This document shows positions 1-8,041 of a stretch of DNA of 64,000 nt, one piece after another. Source of the DNA: Acidisoma sp. PAMC 29798 (GTDB taxonomy: Bacteria; Pseudomonadota; Alphaproteobacteria; Acetobacterales; Acetobacteraceae). Made by a program: the position numbers and the translations under genes. The stretch is from NCBI RefSeq assembly GCF_030252425.1, contig NZ_CP126994.1:744001-808000 (forward strand). The letters are read 5' to 3'. The notes beneath the pieces were generated by a model that saw only the letters and a program-made list of their open reading frames with translations, did not search any database and was not told the origin of the DNA. How positions within the stretch are numbered: position 1 is the first letter of the stretch; each line of letters starts with the position of its first letter.

Positions 1-755
1 TCGAAGCGGGTGTGGAAGCGGTGCGCGCGCGGCTTAAGGTTTTGGCTGCTGAGGGCTGTGGCATGGCCATCGTCGATGCGGTCTTCGACCATCATCTCCA
101 CACCATTGGCATGGTGGCGCTCGGCTATCCGCTGTCGACCGGCGCCTCCGGCCTCGGGCTTGGCCTCGCCGTTGCGCTGATCGCCTCGGGCCGCGTGTCC
201 GCAACGATCGCAGCGTCCGAGACGGCGGCGCCGGTTGGCGGATACGCCGCGATGCTTGCCGGCAGTTGCTCCGCCGCCACGCTGGCGCAGATCGACGCGG
301 TGGCGGATCGGGTTCCCGTGCTGCGGCTGGAGGCGGAGGCTTTGCTCGCTGACCCGCACGCCGAAGTCGCGGCCGCGCTGGCTTGGGCTGTGCCGAAACT
401 CGCGGCCGGTCCCGTGCTCATCGCCAGCTCTGCGACGCCCGACCGCGTGTCGGCCCTGCGGTCGCGCCCGGACGCGGAGAGCACCGGCCATGTCATTGAG
501 CAGGCGATGGCAGGCCTCGCCGCCGGGCTGGTCGAGGCCGGAACGCGGCGGCTGATCGTCGCGGGCGGAGAGACCTCAGGCGCGGTCGTCGATCGGCTTG
601 GTGTCTCGGGCTTTCTGATCGGCGCGGAAATTGCCCCAGGCGTTCCGGTGCTGCGGACCATGGCTGAGGGGCGGCCGGATATGTTGATGGCGCTGAAATC
701 CGGCAATTTCGGCGGGCCGAGCTTCTTCACGGATGCCCTTGCCCTGATGGACTAA
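1..755 (+). CDS. otnK: 3-oxo-tetronate kinase (DUF1537 family), 3' part
   Basis: This is the C-terminal part (about 250 residues) of a four-carbon acid sugar kinase. The frame is open to the left edge (first full codon at base 3), so the gene is cut by the window and is not necessarily broken. OtnK enzymes use ATP to phosphorylate 3-oxo-tetronates during breakdown of erythronate or threonate. The visible half is the nucleotide-binding domain. It has the glycine-rich stretch LSTGASGLGLGL and the loop GGETSGAVVDRLGV, and ends with KSGNFGGPSFF, all typical of OtnK. A second kinase of the same superfamily follows 93 bases downstream, with PdxA2 and a DeoR regulator after it, which supports a role in sugar-acid catabolism. 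The exact substrate cannot be read from the sequence. Confidence 0.85.
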   Translation, partial: EAGVEAVRARLKVLAAEGCGMAIVDAVFDHHLHTIGMVALGYPLSTGASGLGLGLAVALIASGRVSATIAASETAAPVGGYAAMLAGSCSAATLAQIDAVADRVPVLRLEAEALLADPHAEVAAALAWAVPKLAAGPVLIASSATPDRVSALRSRPDAESTGHVIEQAMAGLAAGLVEAGTRRLIVAGGETSGAVVDRLGVSGFLIGAEIAPGVPVLRTMAEGRPDMLMALKSGNFGGPSFFTDALALMD

Positions 756-808
756 GGATGAATTTGCGCACAACGCGCAGATAATGCTTGTGAGGCAGCA
801 TCAGACTC

Positions 809-837
809 CCGATATTGCGTTATTCGCGCAATATCGG
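809..837. promoter_or_regulatory. Perfect inverted repeat overlapping the dtnK ribosome binding site
   Basis: Two 11-base arms, CCGATATTGCG (809-819) and CGCAATATCGG (827-837), are perfect reverse complements around a 7-base spacer. The right arm runs into GGAG (836-839), the only good Shine-Dalgarno sequence for the ATG at 849. It could be an operator for the DeoR-type repressor encoded at 3100, or an RNA hairpin masking the ribosome binding site. There is no T-run, so a simple terminator for the upstream gene is less likely. A smaller repeat, TGCGC/GCGCA, lies at 765-779. Confidence 0.6.
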
Positions 838-848
838 AGTAACCTGCG

Positions 849-2089
849 ATGGACGCGAGACCGCCCGAACGCTGGCTGATCCTCGCCGATGACCTCACCG
901 GCGCAGCCGATTGCGCCATCGCCTTTGCACGCCAGGGCGCGCAGGCTCTGGTCGCCTGGGGGCCCCACGCATCCGACAGCGAAGTTCTCGCCCTAGATGC
1001 CGATTCGCGCCGGCTTTCGCCGGCGGAAGCCGCAGCGCGCCATGCGGCCTTGCTCATGGCGCACCACAGGCCCGGTATTGGCATGTTCAAGAAGATTGAT
1101 TCGACCCTTCGTGGGCAGCCGGCGGCGGAATTGGCCGAAACCGTGCGCGTGATGCGCGGGCGGGGCCATCGCGGCCTGGCCATCGTTGCACCGGCCTTTC
1201 CCGATACTGGCCGCACGACCAGCGGGGGCGTGATCCACCTGCACGGGCAACGCCTGGAGGAAACGCCGCTCTGGGCGCGCGACCATAGCTATCCGACTGC
1301 CGACCTCGCCGCCGTCCTGCGGCAGGCCGGCTTGCGCGTGGCCCATGCCAATCTTGCCACCCTCCGAGCGGGGGCGGAGGCGGTCGTTCGAAATGCGCTC
1401 GACTCCGACATCGATGCCCTGGTTTGCGACGCCGAAACCGCCAAGGATCTCGCACTCATCGCCGCGGTGACGCGACCCTTCGCGGCACAGGTCTTCTGGG
1501 TCGGCTCGGGCGGTCTCGCCCAGGCCTTGGCGCGACGGGGAGAGGGTGTTCCAGTCGTCATGCCCGTCGATGTCACTGGCGGTATTCTGTTCGTCGTCGG
1601 CAGCATCGCCGAAGCATCCCGCGCGGCGGCGGCCATGCTGGGGGCGGATGAAACGGTCACCACCATCGCGATCCTGCCGGAGACCTTGCGCGCCGGGCCG
1701 GAGGATGCCGCCTGGCAGGCGGCGGCGGACATTGCCGCGACGCTCGGCGCGGGACAGGACGTGCTGGTAGAAATTGCGGCGGATGCGGCTTCCGCCGATC
1801 TGTCTCAGGGTGCGATCCTGGCCCGGCAACTTGCCCGTTTGCTGCAGCCGGCAGCGCCGCATATCGGCGCCCTTTTCGCGACCGGCGGAGAGACGGCTTT
1901 GGCCTTGCTGGATGCCCTCGGCGTGACTGGTATTCGCATGATCGAGGAGATCGAGCCCGGTGTCCCCCTCGGTCTGACGCGGGGCGCCTTGACCGTGCCC
2001 GTCATCACCAAAGCCGGCGCCTTTGGCGACGGTGGAACCCTGCATCGCTGCCTGTCCCATTTGCGCCGCTTGCGGCCGGAGATTGCATC

Positions 2090-2093
<4 letters not shown>
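849..2093 (+). CDS. dtnK: Four-carbon acid sugar kinase, probable D-threonate kinase type
   Basis: A full-length DUF1537 kinase of 414 residues. The N-terminal substrate domain starts with ILADDLTGAADCA and contains KKIDSTLRGQPAAEL near residue 80. The C-terminal ATP-binding domain contains ATGGETALALL and ends with ITKAGAFGDGGTL. Known DtnK enzymes make 4-phospho-D-threonate, which a PdxA2 dehydrogenase converts to dihydroxyacetone phosphate. The next gene is exactly that PdxA-type enzyme and overlaps by ATGA (2090-2093), so coupled translation is likely. The start at 849 follows GGAG at 836-839. D-threonate as substrate is an inference from the pairing with PdxA2; D-erythronate is also possible. 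Confidence 0.8.
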
Positions 2094-3099
<1,006 letters not shown>

Positions 3100-3100
<1 letters not shown>

Positions 3101-3867
3101 TGCGGCAGGGCCGCAGTCGCCGGGACCTCATCCTGGCCGAAGTCGCGGGCGGGGAGGCCGATGTCGATCGGCTGGCGCGCCGCTTCGGCGTCTCGGCCTC
3201 GACCATCCGGCGCGACTTGCAGCGGCTGTCGGCGACCCGCGCCGTGACCCGTACCTATGGCGGCGCCATCCTGGCGCCGGTCGCGGCGTCTGTTGTCGAG
3301 GAAAGCTTCCAAGCCCGCCGCGAAGTCAATCGCGATGCGAAGGCGGCCATTGCCGCCGCCGCTTTGGCCGTGCTGCGGGACGGCGAGCGCCTGATCCTTG
3401 ATGGTGGATCGACGGTGGAGGCGATGGGGCCGGGGCTGCGCCACCGCCGCCATCTCATTATCACCAACAACATGCCGCTGCTGCCCGTGCTGGTCGCGGC
3501 GCCCGACATCGAGGTCGTGGTGCTGGGCGGCATGGTGCGGCCGATGAGCCTCGCGACGACGGGTCCCATGGCCGAGCAGGCGCTGCGGCAAGTGACCGCA
3601 GACCGCTGCTTCATGAGCGCCGATGGCCTCGTTGCCGGGCGCGGATTGTGCGAAGCGACCTTGGAGCAGGTGACGCTCAAGTCGCTCATGATGACCCAGG
3701 CGACGGAGCTGTTCGTGCTCGCCGATGCCTCGAAACTGGGCCGGACCAGCCAGCCCTTCTGGGCGGCGCTCGATCGGCCCTGGACATTGATCACCGATGC
3801 CGCCGCCGACCCGGCGCAATGCCGGTTGTGCGAGAGTGTCGGCGCCAGGGTGATCCGCGCCGGCTAA
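3100..3867 (+). CDS. DeoR-family transcriptional regulator
   Basis: A 255-residue DeoR/GlpR-type regulator, probably a repressor that senses a phosphorylated intermediate of the sugar-acid pathway. The N-terminal winged helix-turn-helix (about residues 5-55) has the characteristic RRFGVSASTIRRDL recognition helix followed by TYGGA. The C-terminal DeoR sensor domain contains ILDGGSTVEAM and LVLADASKLG-like text (FVLADASKLG). Its ATG overlaps the pdxA2 stop codon by one base, so it is the last gene of the operon. The inverted repeat at 809-837 is a candidate binding site. The 3' end overlaps the convergent gene at 3864 by four bases. Confidence 0.85.
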
Positions 3868-4835
3868 TGCATCCGCGGGGTCTTGAACATAGAATGCCAC
3901 TCCGCCGTCACGATCGGGACCTGTCGCATTTGGTCGTCACGCTGCACCGCCAGGGTGATCCGGCCGCCGGGTGAGCCGCAGGCCCAAAGGGCACGCCAAA
4001 GCTCAGCCAGTGTCGTGATGGCCTCGCCTTCGACGGCCATCACGTGATCGCCTTTTCGCAACCCGGCATGTTCGGCCGGGCCGCCCGTCGCGACACCGCC
4101 GATGACCACGGTCTCCTCATCCTCCGCCGCATAAATGCCGATATAGGGGCGCGGGGTCCGGTTCGCCCGGCCATGTTGGCGCAAAGCATCCAGGATCGGG
4201 TGCAGCAGGTTGATCGGGACGATCATATTCATGTCGTGCCTGCGCCCTTCCGCATCGCTCTGCTGCAAGGCCAGCGACCCGACGCCGAGCAGCGTTCCGT
4301 CTTTCCCGATGAGGGCGCCACCGCCCCAAAAGGGATGGGCGGGCGCCGTGAAGATTGCGTCGTCAAGCAGATATTCCCAGTAGCCGGCGAATTCCTGCCG
4401 GCTGGCGATTTTGGTCTCGATCGCGGCAGGCCGCCCGCCGGCGGAGGCAAAGAGCGCGTCCTGACCCGTTGCCGCTGCGTCGCTATTCCCGAGTTCCAGC
4501 TTCGGTAGAGTGAGCTTGCCCAGCGGCTGCACCAAGCCGAAGCCCGTTGCATTGTCATAGGCCAGGGCATGGCCCGGCATGGTTCGACCGTCGGCCGCTG
4601 TGATCCACACTGTCTCAGCCTCGACGATCAGGTAGCTCATCGTCAGCAGCAAACCGTCATCGCCGATCACGATGCCCGAACCCTCCCGCTCGGTTCCGAG
4701 CGCCGGGGCCGTAAAGGCATCCTGGGGAATGATGGCGCGCAATCCCACTACACTGCTCAAGACCGTTTCCAAATCAAAGGCATAGTCGGCAGGATCGGGT
4801 TGCAGAGCCGCTGGAATCTTCGGTTCTTTGGTCAT
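3864..4835 (-). CDS. HtrA/DegP-like S1C protein with lost catalytic triad, PDZ domain
   Basis: A 323-residue protein with the fold pattern of an HtrA serine protease followed by a PDZ domain (about residues 228-315: YIGI...GGPAEHAGLRKGDHVMAVEG). The catalytic positions do not match an active protease. The usual NNHVV segment reads MSYLIV (Tyr68 for His), the TDLA segment reads TGFG (Gly98 for Asp), and the GNSGGP segment reads FWGGGA (Gly171 for Ser). No signal peptide or membrane segment is obvious, so it may be cytoplasmic. It is probably a non-proteolytic scaffold or substrate-binding protein. The frame is clean over its whole length, which argues against random decay. Partner and role are unknown. 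Confidence 0.7.
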   Translation of the reverse strand: MTKEPKIPAALQPDPADYAFDLETVLSSVVGLRAIIPQDAFTAPALGTEREGSGIVIGDDGLLLTMSYLIVEAETVWITAADGRTMPGHALAYDNATGFGLVQPLGKLTLPKLELGNSDAAATGQDALFASAGGRPAAIETKIASRQEFAGYWEYLLDDAIFTAPAHPFWGGGALIGKDGTLLGVGSLALQQSDAEGRRHDMNMIVPINLLHPILDALRQHGRANRTPRPYIGIYAAEDEETVVIGGVATGGPAEHAGLRKGDHVMAVEGEAITTLAELWRALWACGSPGGRITLAVQRDDQMRQVPIVTAEWHSMFKTPRMH

Positions 4836-4935
4836 GCTTGGTCTTTCGTCTCAGGATGCCATCATCACGTATCGTCACCATAAGGTGTGCGCCGGTGCGT
4901 CGCGCAATCTCTACCGGGCCGCTATCCTAGCGCTC

Positions 4936-5643
4936 ATGGACCAGACGACCACGGCGCCACGATCGCTGGACGATATCCCGGATGCGTTATGGCCTCTCTA
5001 CGCACCTCTGGTTGAGGCGCGGGGCACGTTTGTGCTGGGGCAGCTGGGCCAATCGCTGGACGGGCGTATCGCGACACCCACAGGCCATTCCCGCACCATC
5101 GGCGGCGCCGAGGGGATCACGCATCTGCATCGGTTGCGGGCGATGTCGGATGCCGTGGTCGTGGGCATCGGCACGGTGCTCGCCGACGACCCGCAACTGA
5201 CACCCCGTCGGGTCGCTGGTCCGCACCCCGTGCGGGTGGTGATCGACCCGAACGGCCGGCTGCCGAGGGATGCGCGCATGCTGGCGGAGGATGGTGTGCG
5301 CTGCATCGTCATCCAATCCCGTGACAGGCCGCGCGCGCGGGGTGTGGAGGCGATCACCTTGCCGGAGAGAGACGGTCGGATCGATGTTCATGCCATCGTC
5401 GCGGCCCTGGCGGAGCGTGGCTTGCGTCGGCTGCTGATCGAGGGTGGCGGCCATACCGTGTCGGCGTTTCTGGCGGCGGGCGCGCTGAACCGGCTGCATG
5501 TCTGCGTGACACCGGTGCTGATCGGCTCGGGTCTGACGGGCCTGTGCCTGCCGCCGATCGCGCATATGGATGAGGCGATGCGGCCACGCTGCACCACCCA
5601 TATTTTGGGTGACGATGTGCTGTTCGACATCGCCTTTGACTAA
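4936..5643 (+). CDS. RibD C-terminal-type reductase
   Basis: A 235-residue stand-alone RibD C-terminal (dihydrofolate-reductase-like) domain protein. This fold uses NADPH to reduce the ribose side chain of a pyrimidine intermediate, or related pterin-like substrates. Typical segments are LGQSLDGRIATPTGHS, AVVVGIGTVLADDPQLTPR, PVRVVIDPNGRLP and RLLIEGGGHTVSAFL. The deaminase half of RibD is absent, so it is probably not the main riboflavin enzyme. ATG 4936 was chosen over an upstream in-frame start at 4828, because that one would overlap the divergent gene at 4835 and adds no domain sequence. It converges with the glycosyltransferase at 5648 (4-base gap), and may act with the PTPS homologue there. 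Confidence 0.75.
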   Translation: MDQTTTAPRSLDDIPDALWPLYAPLVEARGTFVLGQLGQSLDGRIATPTGHSRTIGGAEGITHLHRLRAMSDAVVVGIGTVLADDPQLTPRRVAGPHPVRVVIDPNGRLPRDARMLAEDGVRCIVIQSRDRPRARGVEAITLPERDGRIDVHAIVAALAERGLRRLLIEGGGHTVSAFLAAGALNRLHVCVTPVLIGSGLTGLCLPPIAHMDEAMRPRCTTHILGDDVLFDIAFD

Positions 5644-5647
5644 ACCC

Positions 5648-6673
5648 TTACAGCCGGCGCAGACGATCCGCGACGCTGTCGGCGGTGGCATCCCAACGGG
5701 GCAGGACCGCGCTGCGGGCGGCCACCGCCGCCTTGTCGCGGGCAGGCGGATCGGTCAACAGATGGCGCAGCGCCGCCGCAAGAGCGATCGGATCGTCCGG
5801 CGGCACAAGTGCGCCGGCGGCTTCCGGCACCACGGACGGGATGGCGCCCGCGCGCGTGCCGATGACCGGCAGGCCATGGGCAAGGGCTTCGGCATAGGCC
5901 ATGCCGAAACCCTCGTGCCGACTGGCGAGAACGAAGAGATCGGCACCGGCATAGAGGGCGCCGGCATCCTCCACTTCGCCCGTCAGCGTGATCCGACCGT
6001 TCAGCCCGGCGGTGGCGATGTGCGTGGACAAAGCCCGTGCCGTTTCCGGCGCCCGATCGAGGCTGCCGGCGATGGTGCAGCGCCAGGGGAGATCGGCGAT
6101 ACGCACCAGAGCTGCAACCAGGATGTCATGCCCCTTGCGCGGCGTGACGCTACCGAGGGCGAGCAAATGCGGTGGGTCTCCGATTCTGGGTGCCGCGGGC
6201 GCGGGGTCGGTGCCCGGCGGTGCGACCAGCAGCCGTTGGGCGGGCACATCATAGTCCCGGCGCAGGGTCTCGGCCGTCTCAGTGCTGGTGGTGATGACCG
6301 CGCACGCATGCCGCAGCGCTGCGCGTTCCGAGGCGAACAGGCCGGGTGCGGCGCCGTTTTCCAAAGCGAGCGGATGATGGATCAATGCCACCAGCCGCAG
6401 ACGCTGGCCCTCGGCGGCGGCGAGTGCCGGCATGGCGCCGAAGGCGAGGCCATCGATGATGACGATGTCGCCATCGGGTTGTGCGGCGAGGGCCGCGGCG
6501 ACCACGGCCAGATCCGCCTCGGTCGGGGTGGGGAAGCGGCCCGGCCAGGACAGAGGACGAACGGCGATGCCGCGCGCCGACAGCTCGGCGATCAGCCGCC
6601 GGTCATAGCCATAGCCGCCGGTGCGCGTGTCGAGTGCGCCGGGCACCGCGAAGCCAATCGCCTCAAGCGACAT
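5648..6673 (-). CDS. Glycosyltransferase, family 4 (GT-B)
   Basis: A 341-residue glycosyltransferase of the GT4 type, which transfers a sugar from a nucleotide sugar with retention. The nucleotide-binding C-terminal half contains LALGSVTPRKGHDILV and the motif RHEGFGMAYAEALAHGLP with the paired glutamates of GT4 enzymes. Start 6673 (MSLEAIGFAV) was chosen. The earlier in-frame ATG at 6745 would overlap the upstream gene by 83 bases and encodes a Ser/Arg-rich tail unlike the family; the chosen start overlaps by 11 bases. It follows the PTPS-like gene in one transcript, so its acceptor may be a pterin-like compound rather than a polysaccharide. The acceptor is unproven. Confidence 0.75.
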   Translation of the reverse strand: MSLEAIGFAVPGALDTRTGGYGYDRRLIAELSARGIAVRPLSWPGRFPTPTEADLAVVAAALAAQPDGDIVIIDGLAFGAMPALAAAEGQRLRLVALIHHPLALENGAAPGLFASERAALRHACAVITTSTETAETLRRDYDVPAQRLLVAPPGTDPAPAAPRIGDPPHLLALGSVTPRKGHDILVAALVRIADLPWRCTIAGSLDRAPETARALSTHIATAGLNGRITLTGEVEDAGALYAGADLFVLASRHEGFGMAYAEALAHGLPVIGTRAGAIPSVVPEAAGALVPPDDPIALAAALRHLLTDPPARDKAAVAARSAVLPRWDATADSVADRLRRL

Positions 6674-7064
6674 CCGCCTCATACCAGCCCTTGGCGACAT
6701 GAGATTCGGTAAGCGTGACGCGCATGCGGCTGATGCCTTCCGCATAGGGGCCGAGCCAGCCGTCTCGCCGCGCCTGCGCCATGCGGTCGAAGATGAGGCG
6801 CGACAGAAATTCCGTCGTCGTCAATTGGCCGGCGAGGGCGGGGTCTTCATCGAGATTGGCGTAATTGAGCGGCGCGAGGGCTTTGTGCAGCGCCTCCAAC
6901 GCGCGGCCGATATCGACGACGATATTATCCGGCGGCAATGCGGCGCGGAAGAAGGTGACATCGACGATGAAGGTGGCGCCATGCAGTTTCTGCGCGGGAC
7001 CGAAAACCGGCGATGGCAGGCTGTGGGCGATCATGATGTGGTCACGAACTTCGACGGCGTACAT
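6663..7064 (-). CDS. 6-pyruvoyltetrahydropterin synthase/QueD homologue with altered active site
   Basis: A 133-residue member of the PTPS/QueD superfamily by overall pattern: IAHSL (His14), LHGATFIVDV (His28), PLNYANLDEDP, TTTEFLSRLIF and VTLTESHV near the end. Key residues differ from working PTPS or QueD. The LHGH zinc motif reads LHGA (Ala30), the catalytic LDH reads LNY (Asn67-Tyr68), and no catalytic cysteine precedes LHG. The glutamate that anchors the pterin ring (Glu120) and the TTE segment are kept. It probably binds a pterin-like ligand but cannot use the standard mechanism. It is 3 bases from the MDR gene upstream and overlaps the glycosyltransferase downstream. Annotation as 6-carboxytetrahydropterin synthase would be unsafe. 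Confidence 0.7.
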   Translation of the reverse strand: MYAVEVRDHIMIAHSLPSPVFGPAQKLHGATFIVDVTFFRAALPPDNIVVDIGRALEALHKALAPLNYANLDEDPALAGQLTTTEFLSRLIFDRMAQARRDGWLGPYAEGISRMRVTLTESHVAKGWYEADVA

Positions 7065-7067
7065 GGT

Positions 7068-8039
7068 TCACTCCGGCTCATAGAGAATGCGGTGGAACAG
7101 GGCGCCGGCTTGGCCGAGAATGGCAGGCAAGGCGGCGGGAAGAGCGGCGAAGGGTGTCGTCTCGCGCACGAGAACGTCCAGGCGCGGATCGGCGGCGAGG
7201 GACAGGGCGCGGGTGAGGCGGCGGTTGTGGCTCCAACGTGCACGCCGGCTCAGCGAAACGGCGCCGACCTGGGAACTTCGCAGGCTCAGACGCTGACTGT
7301 GGAAAGCGCCGCCGAGCGGCAGCGTGACGGCGGCGTCGCCATGCCAGCTCAACTCGATCACCTCGGCCTCGAAGCCCGCGAGCGTGAGGGCGAGCGCCAG
7401 GCCGGCACCGGTGCCGGAGGCGTGGACGACGATATCGCAGTCTGTGGGCGCATCGTTGGGGATGGCGAAGCGGATGCCGAGCGCCTCCGCCACCGCTGCG
7501 CGGCCGGGATCGATGTCGATCAGCGTGACGTCGCTCGCCGGCATGGCGGCGCAGAGCCAGGCGGTGAGCAGGCCGATGGTGCCGCCGCCAACCACCGCGA
7601 TGCGGTCGCCGATGCGGGGCGCCGCATCCCATGTCGCGTTCAGCGCCGTTTCGATCTGCGCCGCGAGCACGGCGCGCTGCGTTGGCACGTCATCCGGCAC
7701 GGGGATTGCGGCGGTCTCTGGCAAGGTGAAGGCGGTTTGATGCGGATGCAGGCAAAACACCCGCTCGCCGATGCGCGCTTCGGGGCCATGCGTGATCAAC
7801 CCGACCATCGCGTAGCCGTATTTTACCGGAAAGGGGAAATCGCCCCCCTGAAACGGGGCGTGCATGCGCGCCCATTCGCTCTCGGGCACCTTGCCGGCAA
7901 AGACCAAGGCTTCCGTGCCGCGACTGATGCCGCTTTGCAGGGCCCGCACCCGCACCTGTCCGGGTACCGGCAAGGGCGCGTCAGCTGCGCGGAGTTCGGC
8001 CTGACCCGGTCCCACGAACCAGAGAGCGTTATCGGTCAC
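7068..8039 (-). CDS. MDR-superfamily dehydrogenase (zinc-alcohol-dehydrogenase-like, BchC-like)
   Basis: A 323-residue medium-chain dehydrogenase/reductase. The N-terminal part has SGISRGTEALVFAG where zinc alcohol dehydrogenases carry their catalytic cysteine; this SGIS-GTE form without Cys is also seen in BchC-like proteins. The nucleotide-binding domain has the dinucleotide motif AVVGGGTIGLLTAW followed by an acidic residue (LIDID), which favours NAD. Start is GTG at 8039, only two bases from the start of the divergent mdoH gene. It leads a three-gene minus-strand run with the PTPS homologue and the glycosyltransferase, so it probably oxidises or reduces a pathway intermediate there. The substrate is unknown. 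Confidence 0.7.
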   Translation of the reverse strand: MTDNALWFVGPGQAELRAADAPLPVPGQVRVRALQSGISRGTEALVFAGKVPESEWARMHAPFQGGDFPFPVKYGYAMVGLITHGPEARIGERVFCLHPHQTAFTLPETAAIPVPDDVPTQRAVLAAQIETALNATWDAAPRIGDRIAVVGGGTIGLLTAWLCAAMPASDVTLIDIDPGRAAVAEALGIRFAIPNDAPTDCDIVVHASGTGAGLALALTLAGFEAEVIELSWHGDAAVTLPLGGAFHSQRLSLRSSQVGAVSLSRRARWSHNRRLTRALSLAADPRLDVLVRETTPFAALPAALPAILGQAGALFHRILYEPE

Positions 8040-8041
8040 GA

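Noticed and set aside
5570-6712. 380-codon plus-strand frame opposite the glycosyltransferase
   Set aside because: It is the antisense of a clear GT4 gene; its translation is rich in Arg, Gly and His and has no domain motifs.
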